Shown here one piece after another: positions 17,992 through 27,015 of a DNA stretch of 64,000 nucleotides (its first letter is position 1; every line of letters begins with the position of its first letter). The position numbers and the translations under genes are program-made. The notes beneath the pieces are model-generated. The model saw nothing but the letters and a program-made list of their open reading frames with translations, did not search any database and was not told the DNA's origin. This DNA comes from Rhizobium rhizogenes (GTDB lineage Bacteria > Pseudomonadota > Alphaproteobacteria > Rhizobiales > Rhizobiaceae). The DNA is taken from positions 124,001 through 188,000 of the forward strand of contig NZ_CP019702.2 in assembly GCF_002005205.3 (NCBI RefSeq). The letters are read 5' to 3'.

Positions 17992-18069
17992 GTTCGTTCC
18001 TCTGGTCTGGTTATTTTGACTTTTTGTCATTGGCCGCCCCTTGCGGGACGACAGTTTTCATCCGCGGCC

Positions 18070-18870
18070 TCAGGAGGCCTCGGTCAGCGAATTATCAGCC
18101 TCAGCCGCATTGCCCTCCCCGGTGTCTTCCTCCAGAAAGCCGAGCGAGGTGGCGCGGATCAGCCTTTCCTGATGCATGAGAAGATGCTGGCGCATGGCTT
18201 CACCGGCGCGCGCCGGATCGCGGCCGGCAATGGCTTCGACAATGGCCATATGCTGTTCGAAAGACGCCCTGCCATTCGTGCCGCTGCGCCGGGCAAGCTC
18301 GCGGATCGACTGCCATGCATCGTCCTGGCGAATGCGGTTGACGACATCGAAGATCGACAGGAAAAGCTTGTTGCCGGCGCTCTGGGCGATCTGGCGATGG
18401 AGCGAGCCATCCCATAATTCCTTGGCGTCGGCATCCGTGCTCTGGCCGGTCTTTTGAACAAGCGCACGCATGCGCTCCACCTCGGCCGGTTTGGCGCGCA
18501 TGGCCGCAAGCTGCGCCAGCTGCGGTTCTATGCGCAGGCGCACTTCCATGATTTCCATGAAATCCGTTCCGGCGACCAGTTCCGTGACCTGGGCGGACCA
18601 ATCATCCGGTTTTTCACCCACAAAGGTTCCGGCCCCCTGCCGCCGCCAGATCAGACCTTCGGCTTCCAGAACCTCCAGCGCCCGGCGGATCGAACGGCGG
18701 CCGACGTTAAAAGTCTCCGCAAAGGCCCGTTCCGTCGGCAGACGCCCATCCCTCGCGAGATGATTCGCCTGAATATAGTCACGCAACCGCGCCAAGGCGT
18801 AGTTGGAATTGTCGTTAGGGCCTGCTGCCACGCCGCACCATTTGTCTGAACCAATCTGATATTGGTTCAT
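18070..18870 (-). CDS. FadR-type GntR transcriptional regulator (FCD domain)
   Basis: Ligand-responsive DNA-binding protein, 266 residues from ATG 18870. The winged helix (LARLRDYIQANHL, LPTERAFAETFNVGRRSIRRALEVLEAEGLIWRRQGAGTFV) is followed by a helical FCD domain (DFMEIMEVRLRIEPQLAQLAA, HRQIAQSAGNKLF, EQHMAIVEAIAGRDPARAGEAMRQHL) whose Asp/His residues usually hold a metal that contacts an acid ligand. No convincing ribosome site precedes ATG 18870, ATG 18930 or GTG 18831; a perfect dyad at 18847-18869 overlaps the first codons of the 18870 reading, which makes GTG 18831 a serious alternative. First gene of the ABC/ggt operon and probably self-regulating. Confidence 0.85.
   Translation of the reverse strand: MNQYQIGSDKWCGVAAGPNDNSNYALARLRDYIQANHLARDGRLPTERAFAETFNVGRRSIRRALEVLEAEGLIWRRQGAGTFVGEKPDDWSAQVTELVAGTDFMEIMEVRLRIEPQLAQLAAMRAKPAEVERMRALVQKTGQSTDADAKELWDGSLHRQIAQSAGNKLFLSIFDVVNRIRQDDAWQSIRELARRSGTNGRASFEQHMAIVEAIAGRDPARAGEAMRQHLLMHQERLIRATSLGFLEEDTGEGNAAEADNSLTEAS
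18847..18869. promoter_or_regulatory. Operator candidate: perfect dyad at the start of the FadR-type gene
   Basis: TGAACCAAT (18847-18855), five bases, then ATTGGTTCA (18861-18869): a perfect 9-bp inverted repeat, 23 bases overall. The size suits a GntR-family dimer. It sits at the 5' end of the regulator gene that leads the operon, with a TTGACG -35-like hexamer upstream on the minus strand (18892-18897). Autoregulation is inferred. Confidence 0.55.
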
Positions 18871-19005
18871 TTGGTGAGAAATTTTTGCCGACGTCAAGCG
18901 CATTTTTGAGCGACGATTTTTCACGCTCAAAATATGGGCATGTGGCGTTTTTTTGAAAGTGAAGTGCGGCGCATGCGCATGACGTTTTCACGCGCCCTCT
19001 GCTCC

Positions 19006-19872
19006 TCAAGGCCCGATGGAAAGCTGGATGCGTCCCGACAGACGCTCGCCGGGCGGGATGATCCTGCCACCAAACACTTCCCGCTGCGTCTCAGGCAGGC
19101 CAAGCGCTCCGGCGGCCATGGACACTGGTTCTAGGCAAAGATAGCGGTCCATGCGGTGAACAGCGAGATGGCCAAAAATGGGATCGGCCTCGATCAGCAG
19201 CGAAAACCTGTCAAATTGCACATGCGCATTTGACCAGTCGGTATAATGCAACGTGTAGCCCGTTGCGGCGGGAATGGCGGTGTTGTGGCGAGGGACTGCC
19301 GGCTGGCCGGTCGGCAGGTTCTGCGGGTCCAGCGGATATTGCAGCCTTGCGTCCGTGCGCGCGTCGCAACCAAGGCCGGCGGCCAGATAGGGATGCCAGC
19401 CCAGCGCCATCGGCGCGGGCACGTCCGCCAGATTGGTAATCGACAAGTTCACGGTGAGGCCGGTGTTTTCAAGCAGAAAAGACTGTTCGGCGCGGAAGGA
19501 AAAGGGCCATTCCCCGTCAGCCTCATAGTCAAGTAACAGCCGTGCCCGATCCGAATCCAGATCGGAAACCTCCCATGCGCGCCGGTGAGCAGGTCCATGC
19601 ATGGCATCCGGCGCGAGCGCGGGATGTGGCAGGAGGTCATGGCGGATGCCGGCATGAACGAAGGAGCCGCCATAAAGCCGGTTGTGATAAGGGAACAGCG
19701 GATAGGCTCCGGCGCGTGGCCAGTTGAGCGGCTCGAAACCCTCCTCACCCGTCGGCACCAGAATATCGCCGTGGTCGACATGGTGCAGATGGGTCATCCT
19801 GCCGCCCCATGCGGGTCGCAGGCGGGCCGAAAGCGGCCCGCAGCTTATCGCAATCGTTTCAGGCAAAGGCAT
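19006..19872 (-). CDS. Aldose 1-epimerase family protein (GalM-like)
   Basis: Cytoplasmic mutarotase-fold enzyme, 288 residues from ATG 19872, that interconverts alpha and beta anomers of a sugar. Family residues are visible: the substrate His in FPYHNRLYGG, the catalytic His in LGWHPYLAAG and the catalytic Glu in CLEPVSM. The ATG overlaps the end of the dehydratase gene by 14 bases, so the two are translationally coupled. The in-frame ORF extends to 19944 without domain content. Last gene of the sugar-acid operon, which implies that the imported compound is or yields a free sugar, perhaps an oligosaccharide or aldose partner of the sugar acid. Confidence 0.88.
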   Translation of the reverse strand: MPLPETIAISCGPLSARLRPAWGGRMTHLHHVDHGDILVPTGEEGFEPLNWPRAGAYPLFPYHNRLYGGSFVHAGIRHDLLPHPALAPDAMHGPAHRRAWEVSDLDSDRARLLLDYEADGEWPFSFRAEQSFLLENTGLTVNLSITNLADVPAPMALGWHPYLAAGLGCDARTDARLQYPLDPQNLPTGQPAVPRHNTAIPAATGYTLHYTDWSNAHVQFDRFSLLIEADPIFGHLAVHRMDRYLCLEPVSMAAGALGLPETQREVFGGRIIPPGERLSGRIQLSIGP

Positions 19873-21046
19873 AGGATCCGTCAGGCCGTTTTGGCACCCG
19901 TCTTTGCCAGTGAACATAACCATCTTCCTGCATGGCTTTTTCATCCATCTCGACGCCCCAGCCGGGGCGATCCGGCCTCAGTTCCAGATATCCGTCCTTC
20001 GGCAGATAGGGGTCGACGACATAACGGGTTTCATCCTCGCGTTTTTCCAGATCGGTGCCGCCATAGACGTAGCATTGCCCTTTCGGCAGCCGGTATTCGA
20101 GGATACGGAAATTCTGCTGGGCGGCGGAGAAATGCACGTTGACGGCGGTGGCGAGCGGCCCCATCGGGTTATGCGGCGCGATGCTGACGAAATGGGCTTC
20201 CGCAAGCGTGGCGATGCGGCGCATCTCCGAAATGCCGCCGACGACGCAGACGTCGGGCTGGATAATATCCGCACCCTTTACCTGAAGAAGGCGAAGGAAC
20301 TCATTGCGATTATAGAGGCTTTCACCCGTTGCCAGCGTGCAGTTCAGCCCCTGTTTCAGGTCTCCCCACATCTCGATGTTCTCCGGACGCAAAGGCTCTT
20401 CGAAAAACAGCGGATCGTAAGGGGCAAGCGCGTTGCCAAGCTGGCGGGCGGCCGCAGGCTCGAAAATCTTGGCATGGGCATCGAAGGCGATATCGTAATC
20501 GGGCCGCACGGTTTCACGCAGCGAGCGGAAATATTCGGCGGAACTGCGCACCACCTCGCCCCAGCGATGCGCGTGAATATCGAGGCGCCACGGGCTGAGC
20601 TTGAAGGCCGTGAAGCCCCAGTCCTCATTCAGACGGTCGAACTCTTCCTTTGCAGCTGGCGCGTCCGGAGCCGTGTAGACCCCGGCATAGACCTTGATAC
20701 GGTCGCGCACTTCGCCGCCCAGCAGCTTGTAGACCGGCACCCCCGCCGCCTTTGCGGCAAGGTCCCACAGGCAATGGTCCAGCGCCGAAATGGCCGAGAG
20801 ACCCAGCGCGCCGGGCGGAAAACGGTTTTGCTGCAGAAGGAGATTGTAGAGATATTCAACCCGCGTCGGGTCCTGCCCGGCAAGGAAGCCGTAGAGGTAA
20901 TCCAGCAACGGCGGCAAGGCGAGATCGGGGCCGTGATTGTAACATTCGCCCCAGCCGGTCAGACCGTCATCGGTATCGAGAGCGACGACAACGCGGGGAC
21001 GGTCCTTGTCGCGGGTGACGAATACCCGCATGCGATCGATTTTCAT
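19859..21046 (-). CDS. Mandelate racemase/muconate lactonizing family, acid-sugar dehydratase-like
   Basis: Enolase-superfamily enzyme, 395 residues, probably dehydrating an aldonic acid to a 2-keto-3-deoxy acid. Metal ligands fit Asp189 (FDAHAK), Glu216/217 (FFEEPL) and Glu242 (ATGESL). The general acid/base dyad fits Asp265 (QPDVCVVGG) and His292 (IAPHNPMGPLAT). His191 in the D-x-H motif is the feature of the galactonate and mannonate dehydratase-like group, rather than of racemases, which use a KxK lysine; here Lys149 (FKLSPW) stands near that position. Substrate cannot be fixed from sequence. It lies in an operon with a peptide-family importer and aldose epimerase, opposite a lactonase and a lyase that would act before and after it. 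Confidence 0.88.
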   Translation of the reverse strand: MKIDRMRVFVTRDKDRPRVVVALDTDDGLTGWGECYNHGPDLALPPLLDYLYGFLAGQDPTRVEYLYNLLLQQNRFPPGALGLSAISALDHCLWDLAAKAAGVPVYKLLGGEVRDRIKVYAGVYTAPDAPAAKEEFDRLNEDWGFTAFKLSPWRLDIHAHRWGEVVRSSAEYFRSLRETVRPDYDIAFDAHAKIFEPAAARQLGNALAPYDPLFFEEPLRPENIEMWGDLKQGLNCTLATGESLYNRNEFLRLLQVKGADIIQPDVCVVGGISEMRRIATLAEAHFVSIAPHNPMGPLATAVNVHFSAAQQNFRILEYRLPKGQCYVYGGTDLEKREDETRYVVDPYLPKDGYLELRPDRPGWGVEMDEKAMQEDGYVHWQRRVPKRPDGSYAFA

Positions 21047-21090
21047 GCTTTAGTCTTCCTCGTGAATTGCAGGATGCAACGACCGCGACG

Positions 21091-22815
21091 TTATCGGGCC
21101 GCAACCCCGTTCTTGATCTCGGATGGCTCGACATAGCGGAACCTTCGGGTGCGATCCCGGTCGCGCGGGTCGGGGCGCGGAATGGCGGAAAGAAGCGCCT
21201 GCGTGTAAGGGTGATCCGGCGCGTTGCAGACCTTTTCCGCCTCTCCCACTTCCACCAGCTTGCCGCGATACATCACCCCGACGCGGTCGCACATGTAGCG
21301 GATGACGCCGATATCGTGGCTGATGAAGATGTAAGCGAGGCCAAGCTCGTCCTGCAGCCGCATGAGCAGATCGAGCACCTGGAACCGCACCGAAACATCC
21401 AGCGCCGAGGTCGCCTCGTCAGCCACGATGATGCGCGGCTTCAGCGTGATGGCGCGGGCGATGCCAATGCGCTGGCGCTGGCCGCCCGAAAAGGCGTGCG
21501 GGTATCGCTCACGCCCGGTCGGGTCGAGACCCACCTGCTCCATCAGCGCGCAAACGCGCTCATCCAGTTCCCTGCCCCTGGCAATGCCGTTGACCAGCAA
21601 CGGCTCGCCGATCACCTGCGCCACCGTCATACGCGGATTGAGCGAGCCGAACGGGTCCTGAAACACCATGCGCAATTCGCGCCGTGCGGCTTTCAGCTCG
21701 GCGCCTTCGATTTTGGCGAGGTCGACCACCGTGCCATCCGCCCGGCGATAGCGCATTTCGCCGCCGGTCGGATCGTAAAGGCGCATGATGGAGCGACCCA
21801 TCGTGGTCTTGCCGGAACCGCTTTCGCCGACAATGCCGAGCGTCTCGCCGGGCAGCAGCTTGATCGAGACGCCATCCAGCGCCTTCATCTCACCGAAATG
21901 CATGGAGAGGTCGTTCACTTCGAGAATGGGTGCTGCGGCAAGATCGAGCGGCGGGCGGGCAAGCCGGATTTCCGCTTTCTGCTCCAGTTTCAGCACCGAG
22001 CCGATCAACATGCGGGTATAGGGGTCCTGCGGATTGTGGAATATCTCATCGACGGTGCCATATTCCTTGGCGACGCCGTGATGCATGACCAGCACGTCAT
22101 CGGCAATCTGCGCCACCACGCCCATATCGTGGGTGATGAACAGCACCGCCATGCCATGCGCCTTTTGCAGCCGCGATATCAGGTCGAGGATTTCGGCCTG
22201 TGTGGTGACATCAAGCGCTGTCGTCGGCTCGTCGGCGATCAGAAGCTGCGGCTTGCAGGCCAGCGCCATGGCGATCATGGCTCGCTGGCGCATACCGCCC
22301 GAATACTGGAAGGCGTAGCGATCCAGCGCCTTTTCAGGATTGGGAATTTCCACCTGCCGCAACAGCTCGATGGCCTCGGCCCGCGCCTGCGCCTTGCTCA
22401 TCTTCAAATGCAGGCGCAGGACCTCGGTGATCTGGTCACCGACCGTGTGCACGGGTGAAAGCGACGACATCGGCTCCTGAAAGATCATCGCGATATCGGC
22501 GCCACGCACCGAGCGGATCGCCCGGCTGCGCGGATCGAGCTTTGCCAGATCGAGAGACGTGCCATCGGCGCGGTTGAGGATGATCGACCCGGACGCGATG
22601 CGGCCGGGGCTGTCGATGATCTGCAGGATGGAGCGGGCGGTGACGGATTTGCCGGAACCGCTTTCGCCGACGACGCAGAGCGTCTTGCCGGGATCGATGG
22701 AGAAAGACAGATCGTTGACCGCCCGGAAAACGCCGTTTCTGACCGGAAATTCAGTGACCAGACTACGGACTTCAAGCAGCGGCTTGGCTGGCTTCATGGA
22801 GAGAATGTCGCTCAT
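21091..22815 (-). CDS. ABC transporter ATPase, fused DppD-DppF type
   Basis: Two nucleotide-binding domains in one 574-residue chain from ATG 22815 (MSDILSMKPAKP). Domain 1 has [18 protein letters not shown] and [12 protein letters not shown]; domain 2 has [18 protein letters not shown] and IIVADEATSALD. The peptide-importer C-terminal piece with YTQALLSAIPRPDP is present. GTGAGG lies 6 bases before the ATG; a GTG start at 22827 overlapping the permease stop (GTGA) is the alternative. Third membrane-system gene after two permeases and a binding protein, followed 44 bases on by the dehydratase gene. Confidence 0.92.
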   Translation of the reverse strand: MSDILSMKPAKPLLEVRSLVTEFPVRNGVFRAVNDLSFSIDPGKTLCVVGESGSGKSVTARSILQIIDSPGRIASGSIILNRADGTSLDLAKLDPRSRAIRSVRGADIAMIFQEPMSSLSPVHTVGDQITEVLRLHLKMSKAQARAEAIELLRQVEIPNPEKALDRYAFQYSGGMRQRAMIAMALACKPQLLIADEPTTALDVTTQAEILDLISRLQKAHGMAVLFITHDMGVVAQIADDVLVMHHGVAKEYGTVDEIFHNPQDPYTRMLIGSVLKLEQKAEIRLARPPLDLAAAPILEVNDLSMHFGEMKALDGVSIKLLPGETLGIVGESGSGKTTMGRSIMRLYDPTGGEMRYRRADGTVVDLAKIEGAELKAARRELRMVFQDPFGSLNPRMTVAQVIGEPLLVNGIARGRELDERVCALMEQVGLDPTGRERYPHAFSGGQRQRIGIARAITLKPRIIVADEATSALDVSVRFQVLDLLMRLQDELGLAYIFISHDIGVIRYMCDRVGVMYRGKLVEVGEAEKVCNAPDHPYTQALLSAIPRPDPRDRDRTRRFRYVEPSEIKNGVAAR

Positions 22816-22823
22816 CCGGGGCC

Positions 22824-23948
22824 TCACTTGTTATAGGGGTCGGCTGCATCGCGCAGGCCGTCGCCGAGCAGATTGAGCGCCATGACGGCAATGACGACAG
22901 CCACACCTGGCAGGAACAGCCAGGGTGCGGTTGCGATCGAGCGGATATTCTGCGCCTCGCGAAGCAAAACGCCCCAGGAAATCGTCGGCGGCTGGAGACC
23001 GAGACCGAGGAAGGACAGCGATGTTTCCGCAAGGATCATCGCCGGAACCGCGAGCGTGACCGAGGCGATGATATGGCTCGAAAAGCTCGGCAGCATATGG
23101 CGGAAGATGATGCGCCCTTCCGGCACGCCATCCAGCCGCGCCGCGGCCACGAATTCTTCGGTTCTGAGCGACAGGAACCGGCCGCGCACGACACGGGCAA
23201 GCTGCGCCCAGCCGGTCAGGGACAGGATGATGGTGATCATCATATATTGCAGCGTGGCGGGCCAGCCCTGCGGCAGCGCGGCGGCCAGCGCCAGCCAGAT
23301 TGGAATGGTGGGAAGCGAGAGCACGAAGTCGATCACGCGCTGCATGACGAAATCGATGCGGCCGCCGTAATAACCTGAAATGCCTCCGAGAACGACGCCG
23401 AGCAGCAGCGAGAAGAACACGCCGACAAGACCGATGGACAGGGAGACCTGCGCGCCCTGCACCACGCGGCTGAAAACATCGCGCCCGAGGCGATCCGCGC
23501 CGAAGAGGAAGAGCGGGCGCGTTTTATCGGTGGAGGCCAGCAGATGGATATCCGTGGTGAACAGGCCGAACACGGAATATTCGTAACCGCGACCGAAAAA
23601 CTGGACCGGGATTTTCTTGGCCGTATCTTCGACGAACACCGCCGCCAGCGTTTCAGGATTGCGGGTCAGCTTCAGCGGATAATAATGCAGCCCGAGCGAA
23701 AAACCCTCGGTCGTATCGACGAAATGGACACGCTGCGGCGGGTGGAAGGTGGCGCGGGCATTCTGCAGCACCGGATCGTTGATGGCGAAAAAGCCGGGCA
23801 CCAGCGCGACGATATACATGGCGATGGTGATGAACAGGGCGGCCATGGCCAGCTTGTGGCGCTTGAAGGCCCACCAGATGAGCTGCCACTGCGAGGCGAC
23901 GGCGGCGCGGTCCTGCCGGGCATTGGTGGTCATGGTGATATCGCTCAT
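22824..23948 (-). CDS. Peptide-family ABC permease (OppC/YejE-like, with periplasmic insert)
   Basis: Inner-membrane subunit, 374 residues, longer than ordinary DppC because a periplasmic insert of about 80 residues follows helix 1 (FHPPQRVHFVDTTEGFSLGLHYYPLKL). That insert is typical of the YejE / long oligosaccharide branch. It has FGADRLGRDVFSRVVQGAQ and the docking loop EEFVAAARLDGVPEGRIIFRHMLPSF. GGAGGG lies 6-7 bases before ATG 23948. The long insert together with the 649-residue receptor suggests a bulky ligand. Confidence 0.9.
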   Translation of the reverse strand: MSDITMTTNARQDRAAVASQWQLIWWAFKRHKLAMAALFITIAMYIVALVPGFFAINDPVLQNARATFHPPQRVHFVDTTEGFSLGLHYYPLKLTRNPETLAAVFVEDTAKKIPVQFFGRGYEYSVFGLFTTDIHLLASTDKTRPLFLFGADRLGRDVFSRVVQGAQVSLSIGLVGVFFSLLLGVVLGGISGYYGGRIDFVMQRVIDFVLSLPTIPIWLALAAALPQGWPATLQYMMITIILSLTGWAQLARVVRGRFLSLRTEEFVAAARLDGVPEGRIIFRHMLPSFSSHIIASVTLAVPAMILAETSLSFLGLGLQPPTISWGVLLREAQNIRSIATAPWLFLPGVAVVIAVMALNLLGDGLRDAADPYNK

Positions 23949-23957
23949 GGCGCCCTC

Positions 23958-24944
23958 CTATTCGAGACGGATGCGCGGATCGACCAGCGCAAGCAGGATG
24001 TCGCTGATAAGCGAACCGATCAGCGTCAGCGCGCAGATCAACAGCACGAAAGCGCCGGCGAGATACATGTCCTGCGCCATCAACGACTGCAGAAGCAGCG
24101 GTGCAGCCGTCGGCAGATTGAGCACGATGGCGACCACCACGGAGCCCGAAATGAGATTGGGCAGCAGCCATGCGATGGTGGAGATGAACGGGTTGAGCGC
24201 AATTCTGAGCGGATATTTCGTCAGCAGCTTGAACTCGGACAATCCCTTCGCCCGCGCCGTGGTCACATAGGGCTTGGGCAATTCGTCCAGCATGTTGGCG
24301 CGCATGACGCGGATCAGGCTTGCGGTGGATGACACGGCAAGGATCGTCACCGGCAGCCAGATATGGGCCATCAGGTCCATCATCTTGGCGATGCTCCAGG
24401 ACGCCGTTTCATATTCGGCTGAAAACAGGCCGCCGACATCGGCCCCGAACTCCACCGCCGCGACATACATCAGCACCAGCGCCAGCAGGAACGAGGGTAT
24501 GGACAGGCCGAAAAAGGAAAAGGCGGTGAAGAGATAATCGCCGATCGAATATTTGCGCACGGCGGAGAAGACGCCGATCGGAAGGGCGATGGCCCAGGTT
24601 GCGAGAAGGCTGGCGATGGCCAGAACCAGCGTCAGCGCCATGCGCTCCCAGATGAGGCCGGAAACCGGCTGCTGCCATTCGAACGAAATGCCGAAATCAC
24701 CCCGGCTGACGATGCCCCATATCCATTTCAGATATTGCACGATCATCGGGTCATCGAGGCCGAAGCGTTCGCGCAGCTGCGCCGCCGTATTGTGGTCGAT
24801 GACTTCGTTGGAGGCGGCCAGCGTGGCGATATAGGTCGTCACATAATCGCCGGGTGGCAGCTGGATCAGGACAAAGGCAAGGAAACTGACGGCAAACAGG
24901 GACGGTATCATCCACAGCAGGCGTTTTACGATAAAAAGCAGCAT
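23958..24944 (-). CDS. Peptide-family ABC permease (OppB/YejB-like)
   Basis: Inner-membrane subunit, 328 residues, starting MLLFIVKRLLWMIPSL. It shows the OppB pattern: VLIQLPPGDYVTTYIATLAAS, GLDDPMIVQYLKWIWGIVSRGDFG, FFGLSIPSFLLALVL and the docking loop YVTTARAKGLSEFKLLTKYPLRIALNP. About six helices. Nine bases separate it from the next permease gene. A hairpin lies between it and the receptor gene upstream. Confidence 0.9.
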   Translation of the reverse strand: MLLFIVKRLLWMIPSLFAVSFLAFVLIQLPPGDYVTTYIATLAASNEVIDHNTAAQLRERFGLDDPMIVQYLKWIWGIVSRGDFGISFEWQQPVSGLIWERMALTLVLAIASLLATWAIALPIGVFSAVRKYSIGDYLFTAFSFFGLSIPSFLLALVLMYVAAVEFGADVGGLFSAEYETASWSIAKMMDLMAHIWLPVTILAVSSTASLIRVMRANMLDELPKPYVTTARAKGLSEFKLLTKYPLRIALNPFISTIAWLLPNLISGSVVVAIVLNLPTAAPLLLQSLMAQDMYLAGAFVLLICALTLIGSLISDILLALVDPRIRLE

Positions 24945-25026
24945 GTCGTTCTCGCAATCACATTGTGCCGCACACGCCGCCTCCCACGAAGGAGACGGGC
25001 TGCGGGTGGTCGAAACAACCTGAGAA

Positions 25027-25052
25027 GCGTCGCCGCGTTACGGCAGCGACGC
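25027..25052 (-). other. Stem-loop after the 649-residue binding-protein gene
   Basis: GCGTCGC (25027-25033) pairs with GCGACGC (25046-25052), and an inner CCG/CGG extends the fold. It starts 14 bases beyond the receptor stop and ends 83 bases before the permease start. No U tract. Probable mRNA 3'-end or attenuation element. Confidence 0.5.
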
Positions 25053-25065
25053 CCATGTGGCGATG

Positions 25066-27015
25066 TCAGCTTGTGAAGGTGAACTGTTGCGGCAGCGCCG
25101 GGCCGGGATTGGGCCATGTCCAGCTGTCGGGTTCCGTTTCCGGCACATTGCGCAGATTGTTGCGGATGATACCGAAACCGCCCACGGCGAGGCAAAGGCC
25201 GATCGTCTCGAACTCTTCCGCCGCAATGTCGAAGATCTCCTTCATCTTCTCGCCGCGCTTGGCAAGGTCGGCCGTGGAGCGCGCCTCATCGAACAGCTTG
25301 AAGCGCTTCTTCTGGCTTTCCGGCGGCTCCTCGCCCTTCTGGCCATTCGAGGTGTACCAGAGTGCCCACGGAATGGCGTAACGCGACCCCTGCGGATGGA
25401 AGGCGAAGAAATCGCGCGGATCGAGCATCGGATCGAGACCGCCGGGGCCGGGCCAGACGGCCGCATCATGGGCGTTGTCATCGCCGCGTGTATAATAGAG
25501 CGCGCGTTCGATGGTGTTGACCTTGATGTCGACGCCGATCTGCGCCCATTGCGCCTTTACCAGTTCCAGCGCATCGACCAGATCGGGATAGAGTGTCGGG
25601 ATGACGTCGATCGAGAAGAAGACCGGCTGGCCGTCAGGCCGCAACCGCATGCCGTTGCCGTTCTTCTTGTCGTAACCGGCCTTGTCGAGAAGATCGTTCG
25701 CCTTGTCCGCATCGTATTCGGTAAATTGCCGCGCCAGCTTTTCATTGTACCAGGGATGTGTCGGGCGTGGCCCGGCCTGATACCCTTCGCTCTGCCCGAA
25801 ATAGACGATGTCGATAATTTCCTGCCGGTTGAGCGCGATGGACAGCGCCTGACGGAACGACTTGTCGGCGAACATCTTGCGCATCGCCGGGTCTTTGTGG
25901 GTGATGTTCAGGTAGATCTGGCACTGCTGAGAAGCAGAAGGCACCAGCGTCAGCAGGCGGTAGTCACCCTTTTTCATGTTCTGCGACAGGGTGGGCTTGT
26001 TGGCGAGAACGCTGATATGGCGCTCCTGAATGTCGATCTTGCCCGAAATCACGTTCAGCATCAGCGATTCGACATCCTGCGAAATGCCGAAGTTGATTTC
26101 ATCGATATAGGGCAACTGGTTGCCTTCGGTATCGACCTGCCAGAAGTAAGGGTTGCGGGTCATGACCACCCGTGTCGCGCCGCCGGAATAGGGTTCCTTC
26201 ACCACCCAGGGGTCCAGCGTCGGCTTGTCGACATTCGACCAGCGGGATGGAATTTCGATATCGCCGCATTTGGCGCGGAACAGTTCCGTCCAGCTCGATA
26301 CGCCCGCAGCCTTCACATCGGCATCCAGCGCCGTGTTGTATTTCGGCAGGAACTTGCTGCAATAATGCTTCGGAAACAGCGTCGGATGCTGGCCGAGCGG
26401 CGTGGCGAGGTTTTCCAGATAGAGCGCATTCGGCGCCGCGAATTTGAACTTTACCGTGAAATCGTCGATCTTTTCGACATCGACCGCCTCACCCGCAACG
26501 GAAAGCTGGGCTGGCGTGGCGCTGTAAAGCTCCTTGTTCTTGATGCAGTCCTCGATGGCGAATACCACGTCATCTGCCGTGAAGGGGTGGCCGTCCGACC
26601 ATTTCGCACCCTCCAGCAAATGGAAGGTGAACTGCGAGGCATCGTCGTTGACCTCCCATTTCACCGCAAGGTTCGGCAGAACCTCGGTGAAATCCATGTT
26701 CCAGCGCACCAGCCCCTGATTGCCGACCATGCGCAGGATGCCGTTATGGTCCGACGAGCCGCGCAGGCCACGGCGCAATGTGCCGCCATAGGTGCCGATC
26801 TTTTCATGGGGTGTCACCACCATCGGATTTTTCGGCAGACGCTCGGCCAAAGGCGGCAATTTGCCGTCCTTTACCAGCGCCTCCAGTTCCGGCGCCTGTT
26901 TGCCGGTGGCAGCCCTGGCCGAGGTCCCGATGACGGAGAGGGCGGCGACGCCCCCAAGCCCCGCCATGAAGGTCCGGCGCGTCACGCCCAATGAAAATGC
27001 ATCGCCATCGCGCAT
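25066..27015 (-). CDS. Peptide-family ABC substrate-binding protein (SBP_bac_5), twin-arginine signal
   Basis: Periplasmic receptor, 649 residues, about 100 longer than DppA. The N-terminus has the twin-arginine motif VTRRTFMAGLGGVAALSV ending near ARAATG, so it is probably exported folded by Tat. Family-5 text includes LAVKWEVNDDASQFTFHLLEGAKWSDGHPFTADD, RNPYFWQVDTEGNQLPYIDEI and FRQALSIALNRQEIIDIVYFG. The large size is like that of receptors for oligosaccharides and other bulky ligands in rhizobia. First gene of the operon receptor-permease-permease-ATPase-dehydratase-epimerase and divergent from the FadR-type regulator. Ligand unknown; a sugar-acid-containing oligosaccharide fits the neighbours. 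Confidence 0.9.
   Translation of the reverse strand: MRDGDAFSLGVTRRTFMAGLGGVAALSVIGTSARAATGKQAPELEALVKDGKLPPLAERLPKNPMVVTPHEKIGTYGGTLRRGLRGSSDHNGILRMVGNQGLVRWNMDFTEVLPNLAVKWEVNDDASQFTFHLLEGAKWSDGHPFTADDVVFAIEDCIKNKELYSATPAQLSVAGEAVDVEKIDDFTVKFKFAAPNALYLENLATPLGQHPTLFPKHYCSKFLPKYNTALDADVKAAGVSSWTELFRAKCGDIEIPSRWSNVDKPTLDPWVVKEPYSGGATRVVMTRNPYFWQVDTEGNQLPYIDEINFGISQDVESLMLNVISGKIDIQERHISVLANKPTLSQNMKKGDYRLLTLVPSASQQCQIYLNITHKDPAMRKMFADKSFRQALSIALNRQEIIDIVYFGQSEGYQAGPRPTHPWYNEKLARQFTEYDADKANDLLDKAGYDKKNGNGMRLRPDGQPVFFSIDVIPTLYPDLVDALELVKAQWAQIGVDIKVNTIERALYYTRGDDNAHDAAVWPGPGGLDPMLDPRDFFAFHPQGSRYAIPWALWYTSNGQKGEEPPESQKKRFKLFDEARSTADLAKRGEKMKEIFDIAAEEFETIGLCLAVGGFGIIRNNLRNVPETEPDSWTWPNPGPALPQQFTFTS

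Noticed and set aside
21067..22458. A plus-strand open frame opposite the second fused ATPase
   Set aside because: Shadow frame of the ATPase; the text repeats Arg, His and Asp patterns seen opposite other ABC ATPase genes.
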